A DNA stretch of 64,000 bases from Shewanella sp. Isolate13 (GCF_022398325.1 NZ_JAKEVD010000007.1:84049-148048); one strand, 5' to 3'; shown: positions 16,306 to 25,950, numbered from the stretch's first letter. Numbers and translations are program-made. Notes: generated by a model not told the origin, from the sequence alone.

Positions 16306-17172
16306 CTAATTTAGATGCTGCTGTAACCGACGTAGTGCAGATTTTACTTTGCGTGAGTTTTCAGGTCCCATACGGATCATTAACTTCTGCGCATTTGGCA
16401 GTGCTTCAAGTTTTGGGTCGACAAACTGGTAGTTCACACTCACACCATCTAGCTCGATGGGCTGTTCGATTATCGGTGCATCTAACATCACCTCAATCGC
16501 CTGCTGCATACGTTCATCGAATGAGATGTCGTTATAGCCGAGCTCGACAAATGCTTCGCTCAATAATGGCGTTAGCTCCTTGTAGGTCTTCGCTAACTCC
16601 TCATCATTTAGGCTAGCTAGAAAATCGGCGTAGAGATCGTATCTATGGTAACTATCAGGGTTGATGTAGGTCTTGTTGGCGATCTCCGATACGGTAAAGC
16701 TATTATTTGGTGCCTTGAGCGGACTCACTTTGCGGGCCAGTTCGCCCTGAGCTAGGTTATCGACAAACACCACAAATTGACGCACTAGATTATCTTCAAT
16801 CAGTAGCGGCTCAATCGCCATACCATCGGCAACGTCAGTGACTTTGCTGTGAACGAATTCGTCGCTCTCCGCGAGTGTTGGCAGAGGCTCGACTTGTGGA
16901 GTCGGATCGACTTCCGGTAGCTGTACAGGTTCAGCTTCTATCACCACTTCTGGCTCTGGAACCGCTTCAGTTTCAAGTGGCTGTTCAGGTACAGGATCTG
17001 GAATAACCACAGGGGCAATCACTTGAGGCTCTTCGACTTTTTCATTGCCACTGAGGTAGTAGTAGCCGCCAGCAGATAGTGCCACCACAGCAACTATAGC
17101 CAAAATTGCCAGACCATTGGTGCCAGAACTTTTTTCCTGAGGGGAAATTCTATCTTCTTGACTGAGTTGCAT
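16306..17172 (-). CDS. DUF3014-type membrane-anchored protein
   Basis: 288 residues starting at ATG 17170-17172, which has AGGAG about 6 bases upstream; the reading from 17241 adds an unlikely 23-residue tail. One TM helix is at about residues 21-41 (LAILAIVAVVALSAGGYYYL). A Pro/Glu/Val-rich linker (about residues 48-100) reads like a periplasmic spacer, and a C-terminal domain (110-285) contains VRQFVVFVDNLAQGELARK, a segment I associate with DUF3014 proteins. Function is unknown. It is probably a single-gene transcript between recG and the APE operon. Confidence 0.75.
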   Translation of the reverse strand: MQLSQEDRISPQEKSSGTNGLAILAIVAVVALSAGGYYYLSGNEKVEEPQVIAPVVIPDPVPEQPLETEAVPEPEVVIEAEPVQLPEVDPTPQVEPLPTLAESDEFVHSKVTDVADGMAIEPLLIEDNLVRQFVVFVDNLAQGELARKVSPLKAPNNSFTVSEIANKTYINPDSYHRYDLYADFLASLNDEELAKTYKELTPLLSEAFVELGYNDISFDERMQQAIEVMLDAPIIEQPIELDGVSVNYQFVDPKLEALPNAQKLMIRMGPENSRKVKSALRRLQQHLN

Positions 17173-17315
17173 TTTAACTCCTCTGCTACCGCGCAGTGAA
17201 AGGACTAATAATATAAAGTATAGCTTCAATCCATTCTGCAAAAATCCAACAGATTGTCTATAGGTTGAAGCTCTATTAAGGATATTTAATTTCGAAAGCA
17301 GACCAAATGAGTCGT

Positions 17316-19406
17316 TTACGCTTGTACGAATTGCTCACGGTCACCTAGCCAGCGTTCGATGATGGCGTCGACGCAGTCGGGCGCTTGTTGCATAACGTGG
17401 GCGGCGAGCTTCTGTACATGGGGGATAAGGGCTTGATCACGCATCAGATCGGCAATCTTCATATCGGCGATACCCGTCTGTTTGGTGCCTAATACCTCAC
17501 CCGGCCCGCGGATCTCTAAGTCTTGCTGAGCAATCACAAAGCCATCGTTACTCTGTCTGAGCACACCGAGCCTCTTGGTGGCCGTTGCCGATAGTGGCGC
17601 CTTGTATAGCAGCACACAGTGACTGGCGACGGCACCACGGCCGACTCGCCCCCTAAGCTGATGCAGTTGAGCTAGCCCTAGACGCTCGGGGTTTTCGATT
17701 ATCATTAAACTGGCGTTGGGTACGTCCACGCCAACTTCGATCACAGTCGTTGCCACCAGTAAGTTGAGTTCTCCGGCTTTAAAGCTCGCCATGATCTGCT
17801 GTTTCTCGGCAGGTTTCATCCGGCCATGGACTAGGCCTATCTTTAGTTCGGGTAGCGCTCGCTTCAGCTCTTCGGCAGTATCTTCGGCGGCTTGGCACTC
17901 AAGCGCTTCCGATTCTTCAATCAAGGTGCAGACCCAGTAGGCTTGACGCTGATCGGTGAGGGCTGCCTTGCGGACGCGGTCGATCACCTCTTCGCGGCGC
18001 TGATCGGAAACTGCAACCGTAGTCACAGGTGTTCTACCTGGTGGCAACTCATCGATAATCGAAGTGTCGAGATCGGCATAGGCGGTCATAGCGAGCGTTC
18101 GTGGAATCGGCGTGGCCGTCATAATTAACTGGTGTGGGTGAAAGCCCTGACTGATGCCTTTCTCTCGTAGCCCTAAGCGTTGATGCACGCCAAATCTATG
18201 TTGCTCATCGATAATAATCAACGCCAACTTATTGAATACCACCTGCTCTTGGAAGATAGCATGGGTACCAATCACAATATGAGCGTCACCCGATTCGATA
18301 TCCGCCAGCGATTGGGCTCTGGCTTTACCCTTAAGCTTACCTGCAAGCCAGCCGACCTTAAGCCCGAGAGGCTCGAACCAAGCGGAAAAGTTAATGGCAT
18401 GCTGCTCTGCCAGTAGCTCCGTTGGCGCCATCATGGCGACCTGATAGCCGCTCTCAATCGCCTGCAGTGCTGCTAAGGCGGCGACTAAGGTTTTACCTGA
18501 GCCAACGTCACCTTGCACTAGGCGCATCATCGGTTCGTGTTTAGCCAAGTCTTGAGTGATGTCGGCTACGACTCGTTGTTGCGCGCCAGTAGGCTTAAAG
18601 GGTAAGGAGGCTAAAAATGGATTAAGTAGCTGACCTGTAGCATGCATGCTGACCGCACTGTCACGGTTGCTGCGCTGACGCAGTCGAAGCATACTTAAGT
18701 TATGGGCCAATAATTCTTCCTGAATCAGGCGTTGCTGCGCTGGATGTGTGCCTTGCTCCAGCTCAAATAATGACACCTGATTATTGGGTCTATGCAGGAT
18801 CTGCAGTGCCTGCTTTAAATCTAAGTTGTTTGGTTGCAGGTGTGGCGGCAGCAGCTCATGTAGGCCGCCATTGTCTAACAATGCCAGTGCCTGCTCGGTG
18901 AGTTTGATCCAGCTAGCCTGCTTCAACCCTTCTGTGGTTGGGTAAACCGGTGTAAGTGTATCGCTTAGCTGTAGATCTTCGCCCGGGGATATCAGCTTAT
19001 ATTCTGGGTGGATAATTTCGGCAAAGTGCTTACCACGGCGAATTTCACCATAGGCACGAATAGTCATACCGATCTCTAAGCCGTTGCGCTGGGCCACCGA
19101 GAAGTTAAAAAAGCGTAGGGTTAAGCTGCCGGTATCATCGCGCACCGTGCAGGTCAGCATGCGCTTACGCCCTTGAATAATTTGGCTGGACTGAATGACG
19201 GCTTCTATGGTGCCGTAACTGCCAGGATAAAGCGAGGCAATAGGGTAGACTTGAGTGCGATCCTCATAACGCAGCGGCAGATGAAACAACAGGTCTTGCA
19301 CTGTTGTAATCCCTAGCTTTGCTAATCTCTCGGCCATTTTACTGGCAACGCCCTTGAGATCGGTTATTGGAACAAGATCGAGTCTTTGCAAACTGTTAGC
19401 GCTCAA
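17316..19406 (-). CDS. recG: ATP-dependent DNA helicase RecG
   Basis: 696 residues; E. coli RecG is 693. The wedge domain (residues 1-190) carries LLFHLPLRYEDRTQVYPI, shared nearly word for word with E. coli. The helicase core has Walker A QGDVGSGKTLVA, the DEQH box IIIDEQHRFGV, MTATPIPRTLAM (motif III) and the arginine finger region HQLRGRVGRG. It remodels stalled replication forks and Holliday junctions. The predicted start is TTG at 19406 with no good ribosome site; a second TTG five codons later is possible. In E. coli recG follows trmH in the spoT operon; here about 5.8 kb of other genes separate them. Confidence 0.97.
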   Translation of the reverse strand: MSANSLQRLDLVPITDLKGVASKMAERLAKLGITTVQDLLFHLPLRYEDRTQVYPIASLYPGSYGTIEAVIQSSQIIQGRKRMLTCTVRDDTGSLTLRFFNFSVAQRNGLEIGMTIRAYGEIRRGKHFAEIIHPEYKLISPGEDLQLSDTLTPVYPTTEGLKQASWIKLTEQALALLDNGGLHELLPPHLQPNNLDLKQALQILHRPNNQVSLFELEQGTHPAQQRLIQEELLAHNLSMLRLRQRSNRDSAVSMHATGQLLNPFLASLPFKPTGAQQRVVADITQDLAKHEPMMRLVQGDVGSGKTLVAALAALQAIESGYQVAMMAPTELLAEQHAINFSAWFEPLGLKVGWLAGKLKGKARAQSLADIESGDAHIVIGTHAIFQEQVVFNKLALIIIDEQHRFGVHQRLGLREKGISQGFHPHQLIMTATPIPRTLAMTAYADLDTSIIDELPPGRTPVTTVAVSDQRREEVIDRVRKAALTDQRQAYWVCTLIEESEALECQAAEDTAEELKRALPELKIGLVHGRMKPAEKQQIMASFKAGELNLLVATTVIEVGVDVPNASLMIIENPERLGLAQLHQLRGRVGRGAVASHCVLLYKAPLSATATKRLGVLRQSNDGFVIAQQDLEIRGPGEVLGTKQTGIADMKIADLMRDQALIPHVQKLAAHVMQQAPDCVDAIIERWLGDREQFVQA

Positions 19407-19469
19407 ACACTGTAAATTTATACATATATTATCAGAGTTATTGGTTTACGCAAATTTGATAGTTTCTTA

Positions 19470-20066
19470 TTATAACCAACCCTTCTGTTTGGCAATTCTT
19501 GCGGCATCAATGCGGTTAGTGGCATGTAACTTACTCATAGCCTCACTAAGATAATTTCTTACAGTCCCTTCGGCAATAAACAGTGTGTTTGCTATGTCTG
19601 CTGTACTTTTGCCTTCTGCGGCTAACCTTAGTGCACGGCGCTCTTTGTCATTGAGTGGATCTTGCTCGCCTATCGCCATAATCGCAAGTTCGGGGTCAAT
19701 TACCCGCTTGCCTGTCATGACTTGGTTGATCGCGGCAATCAATGTGTCTGATGGAGCATCTTTTAGTAAGAATCCACCCACCCCAGATTCTATTGCTCGC
19801 TTAATGTAACCAGCGCGGCCAAAAGTAGTGATGATGACGATTTTTAATTCAGGCTTATTGGTTTGGCACCAAGTTGCTAGTTCTAGCCCTGTGAGACCAG
19901 GCATCTCAATATCTGTGAGTAACAGGTCAAATTCGTGCTGTTTTAGTAAGGATAATGCAGCGTCTCCATCGGGAGCTTGTACAACATCAAATTCGCCACT
20001 TAAGCTCAGCAGTGCACTTAAAGCTCCCCTTACCATGGCTTGATCTTCGGCTAATAGTATTTTCAT
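19470..20066 (-). CDS. NarL/LuxR-family response regulator (DesR-like)
   Basis: 198 residues from ATG at 20064-20066. The receiver domain has the acidic pocket AEDQ at residues 7-9, phosphoacceptor Asp52 in LLLTDIEMPG, a Thr switch in VIITTFG, and Lys in FLLKDAPSD. The C-terminal LuxR-type helix-turn-helix contains LAAEGKSTADIANTLFIAEGT. The start codon overlaps the kinase stop by one base (TAATG), so the pair is co-translated. A reading that begins at 20129 lies inside the kinase gene and is not likely real. Target genes are unknown. Confidence 0.92.
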   Translation of the reverse strand: MKILLAEDQAMVRGALSALLSLSGEFDVVQAPDGDAALSLLKQHEFDLLLTDIEMPGLTGLELATWCQTNKPELKIVIITTFGRAGYIKRAIESGVGGFLLKDAPSDTLIAAINQVMTGKRVIDPELAIMAIGEQDPLNDKERRALRLAAEGKSTADIANTLFIAEGTVRNYLSEAMSKLHATNRIDAARIAKQKGWL

Positions 20067-21157
20067 TATTGCTGCAATCCTTGCTGTGGCAGGGTGATGG
20101 TAAATTGGCACTGTTGGTTTAGGTCCCAAGTGAGCGAGCCTTGAAACTGCTGCAAACGCTCACGAATACCACTTAATCCATTACCTTGGTTAACACTGTC
20201 TGGTTGACCATTGTCAGTGATTTGAACAATGGTTTGTTGTTGGTTTTGGCTAAACCGCAAACTGCATTCTTGAGCTTGGCTATGGCGAATAATGTTATTA
20301 CACAGCTCGGTTAAACTGAGAATTAAATGGGTTTCAAGCTCAGGGCTTAGGCTTGGTATTTCGCCCTCTAACGTTACGCTTAAGCCTTTATCACGTAAAG
20401 TTTGGCATAAGCCGGTTACGCTGGCTGCAAGGCCTTTATGTTTATAGCCGGATACGGTTTGACGAATTTGGCTTAGGCTATCGCGGGCTATGCTATTGAG
20501 TTCGGCTAGTTGTAGTTTGGCTTGTTCAATATCGTCTTTAGCAAGTAGCTTTTCTGCAAGCTCTGCTTTGAGTGAAATAGACGATAAGCTATGGCCCATT
20601 ATGTCGTGCAGATCGCGGGCGATCCTCTCTCGCTCTAACATAGTGGCTAATTGGTGGATTTCATCTTGGCTCTTTTGCTGCTTACATATATTTTCAATGC
20701 GGGTACGTTCCACTACCCCAAAAAGGCTGACACCTGCGAGCAGCGCTGCGCCATAAATAGCCCAATAGTAATGATCAAAGTTAAGACTCACATTGAGCAA
20801 AAATAGGGTAGCAATAAGCGCTGCGATACAGAGTACTGCTTTCCGTAACGGGTAAAAGAAACCAATAAAAAATCCGGCAAAAGTAAACAGAGATAGCGAG
20901 CCGGTATTTATCGGCGTCACTGCAATAGCAATGGTTATTATCGCTAATATGGGCAGATGTGCTTGGCTGCTAGTGCTACGGTAAGCCCTGTAGTAGCAAT
21001 AAACAAAAGGGATTAAAGCGGCTAAGCTAAGCAGAATTTGCCACAGTGGCATATCGATAATGAAGTAGGGAATAAAGTAGAAAACCAAATTGATTAAATA
21101 GACCCATGCATACTTGTCTTCTGTTTTGCTTGCAGGGTTTGGTATGTCTTGCGTCAT
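20066..21157 (-). CDS. Sensor histidine kinase of the DesK/NarX (HisKA_3) class
   Basis: 363 residues. The N-terminal half (residues 15-150) has about five hydrophobic segments and no large periplasmic loop, as in DesK-type membrane sensors. A coiled-coil-like linker leads to the dimerisation domain with phospho-His184 in ERERIARDLHDIMGHS. An ATP-binding domain follows (LTELCNNIIRHSQAQ N-box, ITDNGQP, GNGLSGIRERLQQF). It phosphorylates the adjacent response regulator. DesK senses membrane fluidity in Bacillus; transferring that signal to this protein is only a guess. AAGGAATTAATT precedes the ATG. Confidence 0.9.
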   Translation of the reverse strand: MTQDIPNPASKTEDKYAWVYLINLVFYFIPYFIIDMPLWQILLSLAALIPFVYCYYRAYRSTSSQAHLPILAIITIAIAVTPINTGSLSLFTFAGFFIGFFYPLRKAVLCIAALIATLFLLNVSLNFDHYYWAIYGAALLAGVSLFGVVERTRIENICKQQKSQDEIHQLATMLERERIARDLHDIMGHSLSSISLKAELAEKLLAKDDIEQAKLQLAELNSIARDSLSQIRQTVSGYKHKGLAASVTGLCQTLRDKGLSVTLEGEIPSLSPELETHLILSLTELCNNIIRHSQAQECSLRFSQNQQQTIVQITDNGQPDSVNQGNGLSGIRERLQQFQGSLTWDLNQQCQFTITLPQQGLQQ

Positions 21158-21175
21158 AATTAATTCCTTTTAGCT

Positions 21176-21203
21176 GGAGAGCGCTGTGCTCGCGGCGCTC
21201 TCC
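21176..21203 (-). terminator. GC-rich hairpin between the TPR gene and the kinase gene
   Basis: Nine-base perfect stem GGAGAGCGC / GCGCTCTCC with a 10-base loop. It lies between the TPR stop (21240) and the kinase start (21157). No U tract follows, so it may attenuate rather than end transcription into the two-component genes. Confidence 0.4.
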
Positions 21204-21239
21204 ATTTACGATTTGTCATCTTTTGACTCAAATATACGG

Positions 21240-21944
21240 TTATCTTTTAGCGTTTTGTTGAGTGTTTTGCTGTAAAAGAAATTGAGCCCAAGCGTAGTCA
21301 GATTCAACCGTTAATGCTGCATTCCAATCCGTGATAGCGCCTTCTAAATCACCTAGATTTTGCTTTGCTAGGCCGCGCCAAGTATAAGCCTCTGCATGTC
21401 CCCAACAGATGTTATCGCAAGGATTGGCATAAAGTTCAATAGCTTGACTAGCTAAGTCTGCCGCACGCTGCATGCTACCGCCGTACATTGTGGGTGTGTT
21501 AAAGGCCGAAATGGCTTCTACTAGCGTAATCCTTGGATTATTAGGCTCAAGTTGTTTGGCTTGAGCTATTGCTTGGCCTGCTTTAGGACCATAGGTAGCG
21601 GCTTTACCGTTATCGAACGCGATAAGCATGCCATACACTGATGATAGTAATGCAAGGCTATCGGCGTTGCTGCTGGTGCTAGTAAGATTTTCTAAGGTTG
21701 TTTTGGCATCTTCTAATGCGCTTAGAGTTAGCGTTGGTTGGCCTACAATATTGGCTGTAATGGCTAAGCGATAGTTTGCATAAGCTTGTTGGTAATCATC
21801 ACCTTGTAGGCTATAGCTTTTGAGTGTGTTTACATCCATTTGATTGGCAGCGGCATCAATATTTTCGATACTGCTGGCATTAGCAAGTTGGCTACTAAGA
21901 GCAGATGAAAGAGCAAGTGATGCTGTAAGTAGTAAAGTTTTCAT
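21240..21944 (-). CDS. Periplasmic tetratricopeptide-repeat protein
   Basis: 234 residues from ATG at 21942-21944 (GGAG 8 bases upstream); longer readings cross untranslated sequence. A Sec signal peptide (MKTLLLTASLALSSALSSQL, cleavage near ANA-SS) is followed by helical repeats. The clearest TPR unit is HAEAYTWRGLAKQNLGDLEGA followed by WNAALTVESDYAWAQF. It lies directly upstream of the two-component pair on the same strand, so it may be linked to that sensor, but no specific role can be read. Confidence 0.8.
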   Translation of the reverse strand: MKTLLLTASLALSSALSSQLANASSIENIDAAANQMDVNTLKSYSLQGDDYQQAYANYRLAITANIVGQPTLTLSALEDAKTTLENLTSTSSNADSLALLSSVYGMLIAFDNGKAATYGPKAGQAIAQAKQLEPNNPRITLVEAISAFNTPTMYGGSMQRAADLASQAIELYANPCDNICWGHAEAYTWRGLAKQNLGDLEGAITDWNAALTVESDYAWAQFLLQQNTQQNAKR

Positions 21945-22105
21945 ATCAATCTCCATTTGAGTGTCATGCCTACCTTTGTTGCGGTAGGTATTGTTGGGTA
22001 CGGCTCTAGTATTGGAGATTGTGGCTAACAAATGCAGACACAAACGTCATGACTTGAAGGTGACATTTGTCATTTTTAGCTAAAATGTTGCTGGTAATTA
22101 GGGAT

Positions 22106-22143
22106 AAAAAAATGGCCTAAAGCGTATTCGCTTTAGGCCATTT
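22106..22143 (-). terminator. Strong intrinsic terminator of the antiporter gene
   Basis: A perfect 15-base stem, AAATGGCCTAAAGCG / CGCTTTAGGCCATTT, has a TATT loop at 22110-22143, with a run of seven A on the plus strand giving a U tract on the minus strand. It lies 31 bases after the antiporter stop codon (22174). Confidence 0.85.
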
Positions 22144-22173
22144 CTATTTAAATTATTGTGTATAGCTTAATGT

Positions 22174-23097
22174 TTAAGCTTGAGCTACTAGGTAGCCAAT
22201 ATAAACGAGGTAACCTAGTACTAGTAGTCCTGCTTCACGGCGACCAATGCGCAATCCTGTGTAGGCAAACGGCAATAAGATCACTGCAAAGGCAATCATC
22301 GCGCTCCAGTCTAAGGTGCTGATATCACCACCAATAATTGGATGGATTAGCGCTGTTACACCTAAAATACCTAAAATATTGAATAGGTTTGAGCCAACAA
22401 CGTTACCAATTGCAATGTCGCTTTCGCCTTTTAACGCGGCAACAATCGAGGTAACGAGTTCAGGCATACTGGTACCGATAGCCACAATGGTTAGGCCGAT
22501 AATCACTTCGCTAATGCCGAATGATTTAGCTAAGGCGACTGCGCCATCAACAAATAGAATACCGCCGCCAACCAGCATGCTAATACCGATCACGATAAAC
22601 AGTACCGATAACAGAGGATTTTGCTTGGTATCGGTTACATCATCATCGCTCTGTTTCTCAGCCGTGAAGTAGCTAAAGGTCAAGTAAGCCACAAGCAGCG
22701 CAGAAAGAATCGCACCATCCCAGAAGCTTAAGCCGCCATCGAGTAGCAGACTCCAGAACAGTAGCGATGCCGCGATCATGATTGGAATGTCACGGCGTAC
22801 CATCTGAGACTCAATCTTGATTGGGCGGATAAGCGCTGTGATACCTAAGATCAGACCGATGTTGGCAATGTTTGAGCCGATCACGTTACCTAGTGCAATA
22901 CCGCTATTGCCTGCAATGGCAGATTTTACGCTCACTGCAAGTTCAGGCGCGCTGGTACCAAAGGCAACGATGGTTAAGCCAATAATTAGAGGAGTAAGCC
23001 CTAATCTAAGTGCAATTTGGCTCGCGCCTCTTACTAAGGCTTCAGCCCCTAAAGTAAGGATTAAAAAACCGCCGAGTATCGACAATAAAATAAACAT
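22174..23097 (-). CDS. Calcium/sodium antiporter (YrbG/CaCA family)
   Basis: 307 residues from ATG at 23095-23097; the upstream extension to 23235 is hydrophilic and not conserved-looking. Two inverted halves each have an alpha-repeat: GTSAPELAVSVKSA followed by GNVIGSNIANIGLI in the first, GTSMPELVTSIVAA followed by GNVVGSNLFNILGI in the second. The conserved acidic residues of both GTSxPE motifs are present. About ten TM helices. It exchanges Na+ (or H+) for Ca2+ across the inner membrane. Single-gene unit between two strong terminators. Confidence 0.93.
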   Translation of the reverse strand: MFILLSILGGFLILTLGAEALVRGASQIALRLGLTPLIIGLTIVAFGTSAPELAVSVKSAIAGNSGIALGNVIGSNIANIGLILGITALIRPIKIESQMVRRDIPIMIAASLLFWSLLLDGGLSFWDGAILSALLVAYLTFSYFTAEKQSDDDVTDTKQNPLLSVLFIVIGISMLVGGGILFVDGAVALAKSFGISEVIIGLTIVAIGTSMPELVTSIVAALKGESDIAIGNVVGSNLFNILGILGVTALIHPIIGGDISTLDWSAMIAFAVILLPFAYTGLRIGRREAGLLVLGYLVYIGYLVAQA

Positions 23098-23223
23098 GGT
23101 TAACTCTATAAATTGGATTTTCTTGAAAGGAGGGCAAGAATAGTTTCTTTCAAAAATTGCGCAATCAAAAACTGTCCATCCATCATTAAATTTAGTTAAT
23201 TGAAATACACTGTTTATAGAAGA

Positions 23224-23253
23224 AAAACGGCACACGTAAAAGTGTGCCGTTTT
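23224..23253 (-). terminator. Intrinsic terminator after the acyl-CoA synthetase gene
   Basis: A perfect 12-base stem, AAAACGGCACAC / GTGTGCCGTTTT, with loop GTAAAA. It lies 24 bases after the synthetase stop codon (23277); the A-rich left arm gives the U run on the minus strand. Its symmetry could let it work in both directions. Confidence 0.8.
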
Positions 23254-23276
23254 AGAAAATATATCTTTAGCAATTA

Positions 23277-24932
23277 CTAGATTTCATCTTCCCAACAGAC
23301 TTTACCACCACGAATGCCATCAACCTTGTCGCTAAACTTCTTCTCGAGAATATGGCGCTTGATCTTCAATGTTGGTGTTAGCACGTCATTTTCTACATCC
23401 CATGGCTCGCTGACGATGACGATAGCGTCGACCGTCTCATGGGACTCTAAGTGTGGGTTTACTGCATCTATGGTGTTTTTCAGCGATACCCTCACTTCTT
23501 CCCTTGGCTGTACCGTCGCCCCTTCTGACAACTGAACTAGGGCGATAGGGTGAGGTAGACCCGAGCCGATAACACAGATCATCTCCACATGGGGGTCTTG
23601 TGCAAGTTTGCGCTCGATCGGTACCGGTGCAACATACTTACCCTTAGCCGTTTTAAAGTTGTCCTTAACACGGCCGGTGATGCTGACGTTGCCCTCATCA
23701 TCGATAGAGCAGAGATCCCCTGTATGGAAGAAACCATCTGCATCGAAGCACTTAGCGCTCTCTTCTTCTTGCTTATAGTAGCCCTGCATCAGGCCAGGGC
23801 TCTTAACCAAGAGCTCGCCCTCATCGGATTGCTTGGCTTCACAGCCTTCTACGGCGCGACCAACTGAGCCAATTTTTCTGGGATCGAATGGGTGGTTGAT
23901 AATCGAGTAGGCACAGTTTTCTGTCATGCCCCAAGCTTCTGAAATATCCAATCCAATCTTGTGATACCACTCAACCAGCGATGGCGGGATTGGCGCCGAG
24001 CCAGAGCCTAATAGGTGGCAGTGCTCTAAGCCTAAACCTTGGTGGATCTTACGCTTCACTATGCTGCTAATGATCGGCACTTTTAATAGGAAGTTAAGCT
24101 TCTTGTAGCCGATCTTGTCGATAATATTTTTCTGGAATAGGCTCCAAAGACGGGGCACAGAGAAAAATACCGTCGGTCTTGCGCGCTGCACGTCGGCAAC
24201 GAAGCTGTCTAGACTTTCAACAAAGGCGACACTGCTACCTGAATAGAAAGAGGAGCCTTGAATCGCCACGCGCTCGGTAATATGCGCCAGCGGCAAGTAT
24301 GAAAGCAGCCTGTCTTGGACATCGGTTTTCAGGTCGCGCACAACCGCGGTACAGGTCCAGGCGTAACTGGCAAAGTTCTGAATTGCTCCCTTAGGCCGAC
24401 CCGTTGAACCTGAGGTATAGATGATGGTCATGATCTGCTCAGGAGTTGGCAGCGGCGCATCGATTAATGGCTGCCCTAAGGTCAGCATCTTATCCCAGTG
24501 ATATTGAGATGGCATGGTGTCGTAGGGCATGGCAATACGTAAAATGTCACCACCGACGCCAGCCTCTTGATCGGCCCAATAATCTAGCTTACCGATGAAA
24601 ATGGCCTTGGACTCACTGTGTTCTAAGGTGTAGCGAATGGTATCGGCATTGGCGGTAGGGTAGATAGGTACGCTGATATAGCCACCGTGCATAAGGGCCA
24701 AGTCAGTAATAAACCACTCGGCGCAGTTTTTAGAAAGTACGGCAACCTTGTCTCCAGGATTGAGGCCTAGGTGTCTCAATGCGCCGGCAATCTGCTGCAT
24801 CTTGGTTTGCACATCGCGCCAAGTAAAGGTCTTATATTTGCCGTCAATAGGCTGCTTTAGATAAACTTGATCGCCTTGTTTTTCAACCCAATGTTCGAGC
24901 ATCTCAATCGGGGTTTTCATAGAGGATTCCAT
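23277..24932 (-). CDS. Long-chain-fatty-acid--CoA ligase-like AMP-binding enzyme
   Basis: 551-residue ANL-family enzyme. Motifs: the P-loop IIYTSGSTGRPKGAIQN near residue 170, ISEAWGMTENCAYSIINH (A5), FHTGDLCSIDDEGNVSITGR (A7/A8) and VKDNFKTAKGKYVAPVPIE (A10 region with Lys). It activates a fatty acid with ATP and CoA. The length and the GYYKQEEES linker fit the FadD-like long-chain branch. Start ATG at 24930-24932; ATG at 24920 is possible and neither has a strong ribosome site. Flanked by its own terminator and the trmH terminator, so probably a single-gene unit. Confidence 0.88.
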   Translation of the reverse strand: MESSMKTPIEMLEHWVEKQGDQVYLKQPIDGKYKTFTWRDVQTKMQQIAGALRHLGLNPGDKVAVLSKNCAEWFITDLALMHGGYISVPIYPTANADTIRYTLEHSESKAIFIGKLDYWADQEAGVGGDILRIAMPYDTMPSQYHWDKMLTLGQPLIDAPLPTPEQIMTIIYTSGSTGRPKGAIQNFASYAWTCTAVVRDLKTDVQDRLLSYLPLAHITERVAIQGSSFYSGSSVAFVESLDSFVADVQRARPTVFFSVPRLWSLFQKNIIDKIGYKKLNFLLKVPIISSIVKRKIHQGLGLEHCHLLGSGSAPIPPSLVEWYHKIGLDISEAWGMTENCAYSIINHPFDPRKIGSVGRAVEGCEAKQSDEGELLVKSPGLMQGYYKQEEESAKCFDADGFFHTGDLCSIDDEGNVSITGRVKDNFKTAKGKYVAPVPIERKLAQDPHVEMICVIGSGLPHPIALVQLSEGATVQPREEVRVSLKNTIDAVNPHLESHETVDAIVIVSEPWDVENDVLTPTLKIKRHILEKKFSDKVDGIRGGKVCWEDEI

Positions 24933-25119
24933 TGCAATTCCATATTGATAGTTGTTAATTTCAGTTCAGCCTAGTTATTTCTTTTTTGTTTTAATCGTTC
25001 GTTTAACAGGCTACTTTAAACTTGAGTATGGCGAAAAATGTGATCTAAGACAAACTTTTTCAAACGGTCGTTACAATTTCTACAAAAATGCGTTGAGGGA
25101 CTGATTGGTATGAGTCGAT

Positions 25120-25148
25120 AAAAAAATACCAGCAGGGATGCTGGTATT
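25120..25148 (-). terminator. Intrinsic terminator of the trmH end of the spoT operon
   Basis: Ten-base perfect stem AATACCAGCA / TGCTGGTATT with loop GGGA at 25125-25148. The A run at 25120-25126 gives a U tract on the minus strand. About 70 bases after the trmH stop codon. Confidence 0.8.
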
Positions 25149-25218
25149 GTGCGGGGAGCTGGTTTAAATATGCAAAAGGAAGCGCTATATCAGAGCTACT
25201 TGATTTGTCGTACCAAGG

Positions 25219-25911
25219 TTACTCTTCGTCTGAAGGGGCGCGCATCTTCTGCCACCATGCTTCATCGGCAACAATTTGCCCGGTTTCATCTATGGCAGGA
25301 TAAGGCAATTTTTTACGGCGACAGGCCTTGGCATAAATTGGATGGCCTTGCTCGAAGAGTTTCACTTGGCAGTAAGCTTCATCGAGTTTGCGTGTGCCAT
25401 ACATACCGGCTTCGGTACGCTGACGCTGGGCTTCATACATAATTAGCGCCGCGGCAACAGAGACATTAAGTGATTGCACCATACCTATCATTGGGATGAT
25501 GATATGTTGATCGGCGCTCGCGATGCCTTCTGGGCTAACGCCATCGCGCTCATTACCTAAGATAATAGCGGTCGGGCGAGTGTAATCAATTTCACGAAAA
25601 TCGACGGCAGTATCGGAGAAGGTGGTGGCTAAGATCTGCATATCCTTACCACGAAAATCACTGATCGCATCTTTCATGCTGTGATGCACGCAGGTCTTGA
25701 CCCATTGCTGGCTACCCGAGGCTGTGTTACCTGACACACGCATCTCGATATCAGACCAAACAGCGTGTACTTCGTGCAGACCTGCTGCATCGGCCGTTCT
25801 TAGTACGGCGGCGATATTATTTCCCTTGTGCACGGTATCTAGGCACACGGTAAGATCGGGTTGACGGTTGTCTAGCATCTGGTTGATACGGGCGAAACGT
25901 TCAGGACTCAT
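25219..25911 (-). CDS. trmH: tRNA (guanosine(18)-2'-O)-methyltransferase TrmH
   Basis: 230-residue SPOUT methyltransferase, close to the 229 residues of E. coli TrmH. All three SPOUT motifs are visible: VHKGNNIAAVLRTADAAGLHEV (motif 1, with the key Asn and Arg), AIILGNERDGVSPE (motif 2) and IPMIGMVQSLNVSVAAALIM (motif 3, part of the trefoil knot). It methylates the 2'-OH of G18 in the tRNA D-loop. It lies downstream of ridA and spoT as in the conserved spoT cluster. ATG at 25909-25911. Confidence 0.95.
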   Translation of the reverse strand: MSPERFARINQMLDNRQPDLTVCLDTVHKGNNIAAVLRTADAAGLHEVHAVWSDIEMRVSGNTASGSQQWVKTCVHHSMKDAISDFRGKDMQILATTFSDTAVDFREIDYTRPTAIILGNERDGVSPEGIASADQHIIIPMIGMVQSLNVSVAAALIMYEAQRQRTEAGMYGTRKLDEAYCQVKLFEQGHPIYAKACRRKKLPYPAIDETGQIVADEAWWQKMRAPSDEE

Positions 25912-25950
25912 GGCAGGCTTCTAATTAGTGGGATAGCTGGTTTTAAATAA

